Assembly (NCBI RefSeq): GCF_947499295.1
Contig: NZ_CANMNP010000018.1
Coordinates: 100,741-164,740, forward strand
Direction: 5' to 3'
Origin: an uncultured Roseibium sp.
Lineage (GTDB): Bacteria > Pseudomonadota > Alphaproteobacteria > Rhizobiales > Stappiaceae
DNA length: 64,000 nucleotides
A program made the translations under genes and the position numbers. Positions 35,567-44,189 of this stretch are shown here, in pieces; the stretch's first letter is position 1, and every line of letters starts with the position of its first letter. Under the pieces are notes generated by a model. The model was not told the origin of the DNA. It saw only the letters and a list, made by a program, of their open reading frames with translations, and did not search any database.

Positions 35567-36875
35567 AGCTGGATCCGTCACGACAAAAGGACTGATGATT
35601 GCTGCGCCGTCATCGGGTGCCGGCAAGACAACTCTGACGCTGGCGTTGTTGCGCGCCTTGAAGGACGCTGGCAGGGCGGTTGTCTCTGCCAAGTCGGGCC
35701 CCGACTATATCGACCCGCGCTTTCACCAGGCAGCCAGTGGAAAGCCTTGCGTTAATCTGGACGCGTGGGCCATGACACCTGAAACGCTCAGTTACCTGGC
35801 GCTTTCTCAGGCAGGTAGCGCCGATCTGATGATCGTGGAGGCGGCCATGGGCCTTTTCGACGGTGCTGCGAGCGGGAAAGGTTCTGCGGCAGATCTTGCC
35901 GTTGAACTCGGCATTCCAGTCGTGCTTGTCATCGACTGTGCAAAACAGGCTCAGTCGGTTGCCGCTCTTGTTCACGGCTTTCGCACTTTCAGGTCAGACA
36001 TCGATTTGGCAGGTGTCATCTTGAACCGCGTGGGCAGTACCCGGCACGAAAAGATGCTGCGCGATGCGCTTGCTCCTCATGAGGTCGAGGTGCTGGGGGC
36101 CGTCGAAAAATCGGGCGCTCTCAGTCTTCCCGAACGCCATCTTGGACTTGTGCAGGCAAACGAGCACCCGGACCTGGAGGCTTTTTTAAAAGGGGCCGCA
36201 GATATCTGTCGTGACAGGATGGACCTGGAACTGTTTTTGAAAAAAGCAGCCCAACTGAGGGGCGTGGAGCGGCGGTTAGGCGATCTTCCGGAGCCGCTTG
36301 GTCAGCGAATTGCCGTGGCGCAGGACGTTGCCTTTGCTTTTGCCTATCCGCATCTCTTGAACCACTGGCTGGCAAGCGGAGCAGAGCTTTCCTTCTTTTC
36401 ACCGCTCGCCGACGAAGCGCCGGACAAAGATGCGGATGCGATTTTTCTTCCTGGCGGTTATCCGGAATTGCATGCGGGGAAACTTGCCGGCGCGGCGTGG
36501 TTTTTCAGCGGCATGTCTGAAGCGGCAAAGGCCGGGCGTCTCATCTACGGTGAATGCGGTGGCTACATGACGCTCGGCGACGGGATGATCGATGCTGAGG
36601 GCACCCGTCACCGGATGCTCGGACTTCTCCCGCTGGAAACGTCGTTCAAGGCGCGCAAGAGGCACCTCGGATACCGCAAGCTTCGACCGCTGAACGGTTC
36701 TCCCTGGACCCGGCTCCTCACGGCGCACGAATTTCACTATGCAAGCATCTTGTCGGAAGGAAAGACCACACGGTTGTTTGCCGCCGAAGATGCCGCCGGA
36801 AATCCACTTGGCGATCTTGGACAGAACGTGGGGTCGGTCAGCGGTTCCTTTGCACATGTAATCGCCAGCAGTTGA
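35556..36875 (+). CDS. cobB: Cobyrinate a,c-diamide synthase
   Basis: A 439-aa ATP- and glutamine-dependent amidase of the CobB/CbiA family that amidates the a and c carboxylates of (hydrogeno)cobyrinate. The N-terminal P-loop domain has APSSGAGKTTLTLALL. The C-terminal class I glutamine amidotransferase-like domain has the nucleophile Cys in YGECGGYMTLG and a late EFHYAS. ATG 35556 gives the correct N-terminus and overlaps cobA by 11 bp; longer frames would lie within cobA. Confidence 0.93.
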   Translation: MPVEAGSVTTKGLMIAAPSSGAGKTTLTLALLRALKDAGRAVVSAKSGPDYIDPRFHQAASGKPCVNLDAWAMTPETLSYLALSQAGSADLMIVEAAMGLFDGAASGKGSAADLAVELGIPVVLVIDCAKQAQSVAALVHGFRTFRSDIDLAGVILNRVGSTRHEKMLRDALAPHEVEVLGAVEKSGALSLPERHLGLVQANEHPDLEAFLKGAADICRDRMDLELFLKKAAQLRGVERRLGDLPEPLGQRIAVAQDVAFAFAYPHLLNHWLASGAELSFFSPLADEAPDKDADAIFLPGGYPELHAGKLAGAAWFFSGMSEAAKAGRLIYGECGGYMTLGDGMIDAEGTRHRMLGLLPLETSFKARKRHLGYRKLRPLNGSPWTRLLTAHEFHYASILSEGKTTRLFAAEDAAGNPLGDLGQNVGSVSGSFAHVIASS

Positions 36876-36994
36876 GTGCTGCCGACAGCTGCACAAAATC
36901 TCGCTGTTTCTCCTGAAAACTTCGACAGCTGACGCAAAGCGTCTGCAAGACCGGATGCGCCTGATGGTGCGGGGCGCAATGGAGAACCGGTTAA

Positions 36995-38542
36995 ATGAAA
37001 GTGCTCATCGTCAATCCGCCGCATACTGCCATCGGCAGCCGTATACCTGATGACCATCTGCCACCGCTTGGACTTCTTTCCATCGCGGGACCCCTGATCG
37101 ACGATGATCATGAAGTGGACTTTCTCGACGCGGAATTCGGCCCATTGCCGATTTCTGACATCGTGTCGGCCATAGAAAGATCGGGCTGCGAAGCCCTGTT
37201 GCTCGGCCATTCCGGGTCAACGTCCGCTCACCCGACAACTGCGGAAATTGCAAGGCGTGCCAAGGAGTGCCGCCCCGGACTGATTGTCATCTATGGCGGC
37301 GTTTTCCCGACCTATCACTGGCGGGACATCCTGCGCGAAGCACCGGAATTCGACATTCTTGTCAGAGGCGAAGGCGAGGAAACCTGCCGGCAGCTTGTCA
37401 ATGCTCTTGGCCGAGACCAGCCGATTGCCGGCATCAGAGGCTTAGCGTTCCGAGCCGATGGGGAGATTGTCTCAACACCGCCCCAACCGATGATCCGTGA
37501 CCTCGACGCCTACCGGATCGCCTGGGAACTGATTGATTTTGAACGTTACTCCTACTGGGGTGGAAAGCGCGCAGTGGTCGTTCAGTTTTCAAGGGGATGC
37601 CCGCATCCTTGTACCTACTGTGGCCAACGAGGGTTCTGGACCCAGTGGCGACATCGCAACCCGGAAGTCTTTGCAGCGGAATTGGCCTGGCTTCATCGCA
37701 AATACGGCATAGAGGTTTTCAATTTTGCCGACGAAAACCCAACGTCTTCAAAGAAAATGTGGAAACGGTTTCTGGAAGCGATCATCGCGGAGAATGTCGA
37801 GATCACTTTGGTTGGGTCAACGAGAGCCGACGATATTGTTCGCGATCGCGACCATCTACATCTTTATAAGAAAGCTGGCGTCGAACGGTTCCTGATGGGT
37901 ATGGAGCACACGGATGAGAAGGTTCTTGCCAAGATCCGTAAAGGCGCGACACCCAGTACGGATCGTGAAGCAATCCGGCTCATGCGGCAGCACGGGATGC
38001 TGTCCCTGGCAACCTGGGTGGTGGGTTTTGAAGAGGAACGGGATAGGGACTACTGGCGGGTTCTGCGTCTGCTGCTCAGTTACGATCCGGATCAGATCCA
38101 ATCGCTTTATGTGACACCGCATCGCTGGACCCCTCTGTTCGGCGATATCCGGCACCGCCGGGTCATTCAGCTGGATCAGCGCAAGTGGGACTATAAGCAT
38201 CAAGTTCTTGCCACACGGCATGTTCCTCCGTGGCGGGTGTTCCTCTGGGTGAAAACGATCGAATTCATCGTGCAATCCCGTCCGCGTGCGCTCTGGCGGC
38301 TTTGGACGATGCGCGACCCGAAGCTCAGGCATGCCCACAAATGGTACTATGCAATGGGTCGCAGGGTGTGGATACACGAAGTCCTTGGATTCGTGTTTCG
38401 CGACAAGCGGATCAAGGATGGGCCGAGTGTTGCCGAATACTGGGGTGAAAATCATGAGAACGAAGAGGCGTTGTCACGAGGCCGGTCAGAGATTTCTTCG
38501 CCTCCCGCGCTAGAACCAGAGCGCTTGGTCGAGGCAAGTTAG
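36995..38542 (+). CDS. B12-binding-domain radical SAM protein, BchE-like
   Basis: A 515-aa protein with an N-terminal cobalamin-binding-type Rossmann domain (MKVLIVNPPH, then LGHSGSTSAHPT) and a central radical SAM domain with the cluster motif CPHPCTYC (CX3CX2C). Its C-terminus includes YVTPHRWTPLF and QRKWDYKHQVL, which resemble BchE, the oxygen-independent Mg-protoporphyrin monomethylester cyclase. No other bacteriochlorophyll genes are in the window. It follows cobB by 119 bp, and cobalamin would be its cofactor. Either a true BchE displaced from a photosynthesis cluster or a paralogue acting on another tetrapyrrole. Confidence 0.8.
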   Translation: MKVLIVNPPHTAIGSRIPDDHLPPLGLLSIAGPLIDDDHEVDFLDAEFGPLPISDIVSAIERSGCEALLLGHSGSTSAHPTTAEIARRAKECRPGLIVIYGGVFPTYHWRDILREAPEFDILVRGEGEETCRQLVNALGRDQPIAGIRGLAFRADGEIVSTPPQPMIRDLDAYRIAWELIDFERYSYWGGKRAVVVQFSRGCPHPCTYCGQRGFWTQWRHRNPEVFAAELAWLHRKYGIEVFNFADENPTSSKKMWKRFLEAIIAENVEITLVGSTRADDIVRDRDHLHLYKKAGVERFLMGMEHTDEKVLAKIRKGATPSTDREAIRLMRQHGMLSLATWVVGFEEERDRDYWRVLRLLLSYDPDQIQSLYVTPHRWTPLFGDIRHRRVIQLDQRKWDYKHQVLATRHVPPWRVFLWVKTIEFIVQSRPRALWRLWTMRDPKLRHAHKWYYAMGRRVWIHEVLGFVFRDKRIKDGPSVAEYWGENHENEEALSRGRSEISSPPALEPERLVEAS

Positions 38543-38621
38543 GTCAAGCGAATGACCTGACAATAGTCTTCGTATTAGTGGCCTCCGAAACCGAAAAACG
38601 CGGGGGGTCAATGAGGTTGGT

Positions 38622-39218
38622 TCAGGGCAGACGGCACCGGGTTTCGTCCCGTTCGATCCTCTTGCTCTTGTCGAGCAGCGCGAGTGCGCGATAACAAGCC
38701 TCATGCGAAAGGCCGAGTGTCCGGGAAACATCTTTCCAGGAAAGATGCGGGTCGCGCCAGCCTTCCGCATCCGGCGGCAAGGACTGAATATAGGAATAGA
38801 CCCTGTCGTCGGCGCGTTTGATGTTGCGCAACTCGATCTGGTTGCGCAGGCTGCGGATCTGGTGAGAGTAGGCTTTGAGCACCAGCATGGCCATGGCCGG
38901 GTCATTGAGTGCTTCCAGCACCGCTGGCTTGTCGTAAGCCGTGCAGCGAACGTCCGTTTCACCAACCGCATCGCAATGGTAACGGTCTGAAAAAAGGGAA
39001 GCCTCCGCGAAGAGGTCTCCTGGATCGGCGCGCTGTACGACAAGTTCCTGGCCGTTTTCAAGGATACGAACCATGACCAGACGGCCTGTCCGTACAAAAA
39101 ACACACGCTTGACCTGATCGCCCGACCTGAAAAGGAAGTTGTGTTTTTTCAGTGCTACATCAGTGGCTTGCAAGCCGGCGGCATCAAAAGCCGTGCGTAT
39201 GTCTTCGTGGCCACTCAT
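38622..39218 (-). CDS. Crp/Fnr-family transcriptional regulator
   Basis: A 198-aa regulator with an N-terminal cyclic-nucleotide-binding-like beta-roll (FLFRSGDQVKRVFFVRTGRLVMVR, DPGDLFAEASLF), a dimerisation helix and a C-terminal winged HTH (LSWKDVSRTLGLSHEACYRALALL). The N-terminal Cys cluster of FNR is missing, so it is not an Fe-S oxygen sensor of that type. The effector is unknown. ATG 39218 has GAGG at a suitable distance; ATG 39227 is the alternative. An FNR-like palindrome lies immediately upstream (39239-39256). It sits between two cobalamin groups and may regulate them. Confidence 0.87.
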   Translation of the reverse strand: MSGHEDIRTAFDAAGLQATDVALKKHNFLFRSGDQVKRVFFVRTGRLVMVRILENGQELVVQRADPGDLFAEASLFSDRYHCDAVGETDVRCTAYDKPAVLEALNDPAMAMLVLKAYSHQIRSLRNQIELRNIKRADDRVYSYIQSLPPDAEGWRDPHLSWKDVSRTLGLSHEACYRALALLDKSKRIERDETRCRLP

Positions 39219-39238
39219 GAACAGCATACCTCGCGTGC

Positions 39239-39256
39239 ATATGATTAGGATCATAT
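39239..39256. promoter_or_regulatory. Putative Crp/Fnr-type operator upstream of the regulator gene
   Basis: A perfect 18-bp palindrome, ATATGAT-TAGG-ATCATAT. Its core TGAT-N4-ATCA follows the TTGAT-N4-ATCAA consensus of FNR-group regulators. On the minus strand it overlaps a possible promoter (TTGTCG, 17 bp, TAATCA), just 12 bp before the start codon region of the Crp-family gene. Overlap with the -10 suggests autorepression. Confidence 0.6.
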
Positions 39257-39371
39257 ACCTTTTGCGACAAGTTTGCGAGACTACACGAGAAAGGCCCCAT
39301 CGGTCGGCGTGAAGCAACTGGTGCCGTAAAACTCAAAAACGGCTAGAGCCAAACCTGTCACCAGAACAGCT

Positions 39372-40145
39372 TCACGCCTTGGCCTTCTTTTTGGGTCTCA
39401 AAACGTGAACATGATCGGCGTCGTAGAGCGCGCTGTCGCGGAAGTCTTCGCCGGGCTTCAAGGCGTGACCGACAAATATCAGGGCGGTTCGGGTGATTTT
39501 AGACGCTCGAACCTTTGCTGCAATCGTCGACAAGGTGCCATGGATGAAGCTTTCATCCGGCCATCCGACGCGAAAGGCAACAATCACAGGGCAGTCCGGA
39601 CCATAGTGCGGTGTCAATTGCCGCTCGATTTCGCGCAGGTTTCTGACAGAAAGGTGGATGGCAAGTGTGGCGCCACTTCGGCCGAGCGTGTCCAGGTCTT
39701 CATTGTTCGGCATGGCGGATGACTGCATGGCCGTTCTGGTGACAATGACTGTCTGCGCCACCTCGGGTATGGTCAGTTCGGTCTTGAGGGCTGCTGCAGC
39801 CGCTGCAAAGGCCGGTACGCCCGGCGTCACATCGTAGTCGATGCCAAGGGCATCAAGGCGCCGCATTTGTTCAGCGGTCGCGCCATAAATGGACGGGTCT
39901 CCGGAATGTACACGGGCGACATCTTGGCCCTTGTCATGGGCAACCTTGATTTCCTCAATGATCTCGTCAAGCGTCAACGGCGCGGTATCAATGACCCGGG
40001 CACCCTCAGGAGCTGCTTCAACAATCTGTTCCGGGACCAGAGACCCGGCATAGAGGCAGACCGGGCAAGACTGAATGATCCTCAGTCCTCGAACGGTGAT
40101 GAGGTCCGGATCGCCCGGACCAGCGCCGACAAAATGAACAGTCAT
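39372..40145 (-). CDS. cobM: Precorrin-4 / cobalt-precorrin-4 C11-methyltransferase
   Basis: A 257-aa tetrapyrrole methyltransferase with HFVGAGPGDPDLITVRG at the N-terminus, YAGSLVPEQIVE and VARVHSGDPSIYGATAEQM, all typical of CobM/CbiF, which methylates C11. The start overlaps the end of the cbiG-cobJ fusion by 4 bp. It is the last gene of the long leftward cob operon; the C-terminal tail ends in a run of lysines. Confidence 0.94.
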   Translation of the reverse strand: MTVHFVGAGPGDPDLITVRGLRIIQSCPVCLYAGSLVPEQIVEAAPEGARVIDTAPLTLDEIIEEIKVAHDKGQDVARVHSGDPSIYGATAEQMRRLDALGIDYDVTPGVPAFAAAAAALKTELTIPEVAQTVIVTRTAMQSSAMPNNEDLDTLGRSGATLAIHLSVRNLREIERQLTPHYGPDCPVIVAFRVGWPDESFIHGTLSTIAAKVRASKITRTALIFVGHALKPGEDFRDSALYDADHVHVLRPKKKAKA

Positions 40146-42037
40146 GCCTGGTCTTCCGCTTCAGTGTTGTGTGAGCTGTCGTCTGCCGGTGATGGCGTAT
40201 CTTGAGAGACCTCAGCCGGCTTGGGAGCATCGATGCGTTTTGAGTAGCCGCGCGGCGTATAGACGAAGGGATGACCGTCGCCGCGCAACACTGAGCGGGT
40301 GGTTGAAGAACCGACAAGCACCGTCGTAAGCATATCAACATCGTCAACGGAAAGTGCTTCCAGCGAAAGCACTCTGATCGTCTCATCCGGGCGGCCGAGA
40401 TTGACACCGAGAATGACCGGTGTTGCACCCGAGCGATGCTCCAGCAGAATCTCCTTGGCTGCGGCGAGCTGCGTGCGCCTGCGCTGCGACACGGGGTTGT
40501 AGAACGCGATCACGAAGTCGCCTTCGGCGGCGGCCTTGAGGCGTTTTTCAATGACTTCCCACGGTGTCAGCAGATCGGACAGGGAAATTGCGCAAAAGTC
40601 GTGACCGAGCGGGGCGCCGATCAAAGCCGAACAGGCCTGCAGTGCCGATATACCCGGCGCGTTGGTGATCGTAACGCGTTTTGCCGCGTCGGAGACACCG
40701 CCAAACTCTTGGTCCCGGTGCAGCAATTCGTAGACAAGCGTTCCCATCGCGTAGATGCCGGCATCACCGGATGAGATCAGTGCGACGTTCTTGCCCTTGC
40801 CGGCTTCCTCAAGGGCGAACCGAACCCGGTCTTCTTCTGCGCCAAGTGGAAAATTATGATGGGTCTTGCCGGTGATGTGCTTTTCGACAATATCGAGATA
40901 AAGCGAATATCCAACCACATCCGATGCCTCGGCAAGCAGTTTGGTTGCCTGCGGTGTGCGCCAGTCGTCCTTGCCGGGCCCGATGCCGATCACCGACAGG
41001 TGCCCTCTTGCCTGACCCACAGCCGAAGTGTCGATTGCCTTCGGAGATCTGGCGATGGCGCAGGTCGCATTTTCGGTTTTTTGCTTTTCAACCGTCAGCG
41101 CTGCGAAGGGACCGGCTGCTGCAAGCGCGCCACCTTCCGCCACTCCATAGCAACCCACCTCATCGAAGACCACATTGGAGGGGTTTTTCAGCCGGGGCGT
41201 TTCACGCTGAAGTTCCACTGCGGAAAACAGTCGCACCGGTACGCCCAGATGCTCAGCCAGGTCGTTGACGGCAGTCTCATCGGCCTTCAGGTCAATTGTT
41301 GCGACACACGCAACGGCTCCACTGGCGATTTTAGCTTCGGCGAGCTGTGTGTGAACAAGGTCGATAAGCTCCTGGCTCGCACATCCTCTTGCGCAACCGA
41401 CGCCGACGGCGAATTTCTGAGGATGGTAGACCAATCGGGTCGGTCCGCTGTCCTCCGGTTGCTCGCTGGCAACGAGGGATATTGCCGCGTCGTCAGAGTG
41501 TACAAGTTCAGCTTCCGACAACCAGTCCGCATTGCCTTCCAGGCGAACCGAGGCGCCTGAGATAAGCTCGGCCATGACCGGTTTGGCATCTTCAGGGTTG
41601 ATCAGCCGCCAGCCGGAAGGGGGGGCATCAAGCGCAACGCCAAGCTTAAGATCGCCAGCGGTGGTGATCGCAGCATGGCCGCGAAGCCCGCGGGCCAACA
41701 CACGGGCGAGCTCGTTGGCACCCCTGTGGCCGCCGAGCAACGGCACAATGCTCGAACCATCTTCTGAAATGGCGATGACTGGAGGTTCTGATGTCTTGTC
41801 CGAGAGAACCGGAGCCAGCGCGCGGATCAGGATCCCGCTTGCGCAGAAGCCGACGATAGGATGGCCAGCCTTGAACAGGAGCTGGATGTGCTCGATCGTT
41901 TCGTTGAACTGGGTATCGGCCATCGGCACACGGCCGGCCAGACCGTGAATGCGTGCGGTCGAAAACCGCTTGGCAACGTCTTGTGCCGTTTCAAAGCCGG
42001 TCTCGTTCAGGACGAGAAGGATGGGGGAAGCGTCCAC
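40142..42037 (-). CDS. cbiG-cobJ: CbiG-CobJ fusion: cobalt-precorrin-5A hydrolase / precorrin-3B C17-methyltransferase
   Basis: A 631-aa bifunctional enzyme. Residues about 1-335 form CbiG, including GFCASGILIRALAP, LLGGHRGANELA and the C-terminal GVGCARGCASQEL plus GVAEGGAL that resemble CobE. It removes the C20 acetaldehyde fragment in the oxygen-independent route. Residues about 345-600 are CobJ/CbiH, opening with SVIGIGPGKDDWRTPQA and containing LISSGDAGIYAMG and FYNPVSQRRR; it contracts the ring by methylating C17. The tail of about 35 residues is Pro/Asp-rich. The GTG at 42037 overlaps cobI by 31 bp. Fusions of these partners occur elsewhere. Confidence 0.92.
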   Translation of the reverse strand: MDASPILLVLNETGFETAQDVAKRFSTARIHGLAGRVPMADTQFNETIEHIQLLFKAGHPIVGFCASGILIRALAPVLSDKTSEPPVIAISEDGSSIVPLLGGHRGANELARVLARGLRGHAAITTAGDLKLGVALDAPPSGWRLINPEDAKPVMAELISGASVRLEGNADWLSEAELVHSDDAAISLVASEQPEDSGPTRLVYHPQKFAVGVGCARGCASQELIDLVHTQLAEAKIASGAVACVATIDLKADETAVNDLAEHLGVPVRLFSAVELQRETPRLKNPSNVVFDEVGCYGVAEGGALAAAGPFAALTVEKQKTENATCAIARSPKAIDTSAVGQARGHLSVIGIGPGKDDWRTPQATKLLAEASDVVGYSLYLDIVEKHITGKTHHNFPLGAEEDRVRFALEEAGKGKNVALISSGDAGIYAMGTLVYELLHRDQEFGGVSDAAKRVTITNAPGISALQACSALIGAPLGHDFCAISLSDLLTPWEVIEKRLKAAAEGDFVIAFYNPVSQRRRTQLAAAKEILLEHRSGATPVILGVNLGRPDETIRVLSLEALSVDDVDMLTTVLVGSSTTRSVLRGDGHPFVYTPRGYSKRIDAPKPAEVSQDTPSPADDSSHNTEAEDQA

Positions 42038-42732
42038 GCTTCGTCTCCCTTGTAGATAAGGATCATGGAAAAGTAGGGTGCGGTTTCCGCCTCTAGGTCA
42101 ACAAGACGGTGAACCTTTTGTTCGGGAAGGCTCGCACGTTCCACATAGCCGGCGCGATCGAGCAATCCCATTTCGGACAAAAGCGCCTTCAATCTTGCCA
42201 GGTGCCGGCCGACTTTCATGATGGCGACAGCCTGAGCTTCTTCGACCTTGCGCCGGATCTCACTGTCGGGAAGGGGCCCTGGAATGATGGTCAGTACGTC
42301 GTTTCGCGATGTCAGCGGGCGGCCGAGCTGCGCCGCACAGGTTGTCAGCGATGTGACCCCTGGCACGATTTCGATCTCGAACCGATCGGCCAGACGCTCA
42401 AAAAGATACATGAACGAGCCGAAGAAAAACGGGTCGCCTTCACAAAGTGTGACGACGTCAAGGCCACTTTCAAGAACTTCGGCAATGTCTTCAGCGGCTT
42501 TGTCATATATCTCCTTGGCTGGAAACCGGTCCACGCGCATGGGTACGATGATAGGAATTTCCCGCGTGTCTTTACCGATCACGCTGTCGGCTATCGACCG
42601 CGCGAAACTTGTTCCAGAATCAGGGGCTGGATACGCCACCACCTTTGCCGACGAAATCAATCGGTGTGCCTTGAGGGTCATCAGCTCCGGATCCCCGGGG
42701 CCAAGGCCGACGCCATACAGCTTGCCGCTCAT
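42007..42732 (-). CDS. cobI: Precorrin-2 / cobalt-precorrin-2 C20-methyltransferase
   Basis: A 241-aa SAM methyltransferase that adds the C20 methyl. It opens with LYGVGLGPGDPELMTLKA and contains LCEGDPFFFGSFMYL and VPGVTSLTTCAA, characteristic of CobI/CbiL. ATG 42732 overlaps the cobL stop by 4 bp and is chosen over a Met 45 bp upstream inside cobL. Confidence 0.94.
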   Translation of the reverse strand: MSGKLYGVGLGPGDPELMTLKAHRLISSAKVVAYPAPDSGTSFARSIADSVIGKDTREIPIIVPMRVDRFPAKEIYDKAAEDIAEVLESGLDVVTLCEGDPFFFGSFMYLFERLADRFEIEIVPGVTSLTTCAAQLGRPLTSRNDVLTIIPGPLPDSEIRRKVEEAQAVAIMKVGRHLARLKALLSEMGLLDRAGYVERASLPEQKVHRLVDLEAETAPYFSMILIYKGDEAWTLPPSFSS

Positions 42733-43928
42733 GACTTGGTGACACTCCACTGGGTAACGGTCATCTGCGGACGCCACCCTGTCAGGCCACCGACGGCGCT
42801 TGCCTTCTGTACGGAAAGCCTTTTCAAGTTTCCTCCAAGGGTCTGATATGCCTCCAGCAGCACAGCTTCGCTTTCCAGGGTGACTGCGTTGGCCACAAGT
42901 TGTCCGCCTGCTTTCAGCGCGTCCATGGCCGCTGCAACGATGCCCGGGGCTGTGAGACCTCCGCCGATGAAAACAGCATCAGGCTCAGGCAAATTGGCCA
43001 AACCTTCCGGCGCAGACGCGTCCTTGAGCTCAAGTTGCGGTACGCCGAGTGCGAGCGCATTGTCTGCTGCCATTTGCCGTCGTTCGGCATTTGGTTCCAG
43101 CCCTATGGCTTGCGTTCGATCTGCTGCGCGCAGCCACTCGATGGCAACTGATCCGCAACCCGCACCAATGTCCCAGAGGAGAGCACCCGGATAGGGTTTC
43201 AATTCGGCAAGTGTCGCCGCGCGGATATCCTGTTTGGTCATCTTTCCGTCGTGACGAAAGGCGTCGTCGGCAAGGCCGGCTGTCCGGCCACGGAACCTTA
43301 CGTTCGGGTCGGCAATAACATTGAGCGCAAGCGTGTGGAGGTCAGCAACCGCGTGGGACCAGCCCTCCGCCGGGCCACACACAATGCGTTCGCTAGCACC
43401 ACCAAGGTGCTCCAGAACGGTCAACTCTGTTCGCCCGTAACCTTCGTCAGCCAGTATGTCGGCGACCTGGCGCGGCGTATCGCTGTTGCTGGTCAAAAGC
43501 AAGATACGTGCACCCGGATAAAGAGCTGCCCGTACCATGTCGACAGGCCGGCCGTGTACCGACAGGCACTCGCTCTCTTGAAGAGACCAGCCCATGCGCG
43601 CGGCGGCCAGCTGGAAAGCGGAAAGAGAAGGCAAGACCCTCATTTCGCCCGCTGGAAAGTGTCTCAGAAGCGACGCGCCAATTCCGAACCACATCGGATC
43701 TCCGCTTGCGAGAACGGCAACGTTCTTGCCGGAAAGCTGCTTCAAGTCCTCATAGACATCAGCGAATGGGCTGGGCCAGGACCTCGCCTCGGTACCAGCC
43801 GGGACGTTTGCCAGCGCCAGATGACGTTTGCCGCCGTAAACAAGGTCAGCCTTGTCGAGTGCATCTCGCCCGCCCGGAGCCATAGCTCCATCTTCACCTA
43901 TTCCGATCAAGGTCAGCCAGGAAGTCAC
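42729..43928 (-). CDS. cobL: Precorrin-6Y C5,15-methyltransferase (decarboxylating)
   Basis: A 399-aa two-domain enzyme. The N-terminal CbiE-like half (LTLIGIGEDGAMAPG, VLASGDPMWFGIG) methylates C5. The C-terminal CbiT-like class I methyltransferase half (GALLWDIGAGCGSVAIEW) methylates C15 and decarboxylates the C12 acetate. The fused form is typical of CobL. The GTG start at 43928 overlaps a 69-codon ORF upstream by 4 bp, which points to translational coupling. Confidence 0.94.
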   Translation of the reverse strand: MTSWLTLIGIGEDGAMAPGGRDALDKADLVYGGKRHLALANVPAGTEARSWPSPFADVYEDLKQLSGKNVAVLASGDPMWFGIGASLLRHFPAGEMRVLPSLSAFQLAAARMGWSLQESECLSVHGRPVDMVRAALYPGARILLLTSNSDTPRQVADILADEGYGRTELTVLEHLGGASERIVCGPAEGWSHAVADLHTLALNVIADPNVRFRGRTAGLADDAFRHDGKMTKQDIRAATLAELKPYPGALLWDIGAGCGSVAIEWLRAADRTQAIGLEPNAERRQMAADNALALGVPQLELKDASAPEGLANLPEPDAVFIGGGLTAPGIVAAAMDALKAGGQLVANAVTLESEAVLLEAYQTLGGNLKRLSVQKASAVGGLTGWRPQMTVTQWSVTKS

Positions 43929-44134
43929 TCTTCTTCCTCCAGGCCGTAGGGTCTTATGTAAGGCCTTAAGGAAAGGTCCTTTGGTTTCCCGTCTTGCGGC
44001 AGCACAACCTGACGCCCACCTCTGGATCGATGATGCTGTTGTTCAGTTGAGATTGCCGCGCCGATGCCAGAGCCTTTGTCCGGTAATGGCGCTGCGGCAC
44101 TGCCGGGCCGTGACAGAAACCCGCGAGAGCGCAT
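43925..44134 (-). CDS. Small unassigned protein between cobH and cobL
   Basis: A 69-aa basic frame ending LSLRPYIRPYGLEEEE, preceded by Gly/Ser/Arg-rich sequence (GSGIGAAISTEQQHH). ATG 44134 has AAGGG 5 nt upstream, and the stop overlaps the cobL GTG by 4 bp as do other junctions in this operon. Both points argue for translation. The frame extends upstream to 44218 with an alternative start overlapping cobH. No family was recognised and no membrane segment is present. Coding status is likely but unproven. Confidence 0.5.
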   Translation of the reverse strand: MRSRGFLSRPGSAAAPLPDKGSGIGAAISTEQQHHRSRGGRQVVLPQDGKPKDLSLRPYIRPYGLEEEE

Positions 44135-44189
44135 AGGCCCTTGTGTTCCGACCGATCTGAATTTGGGTTTCCCGGTTTCGCCGCTCAAG

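Noticed and set aside
38541..38558. Hairpin AGGTCA-AGCGAA-TGACCT after the BchE-like gene as terminator
   Set aside because: The stem is just 6 bp and overlaps the stop codon, with no T-run after it.
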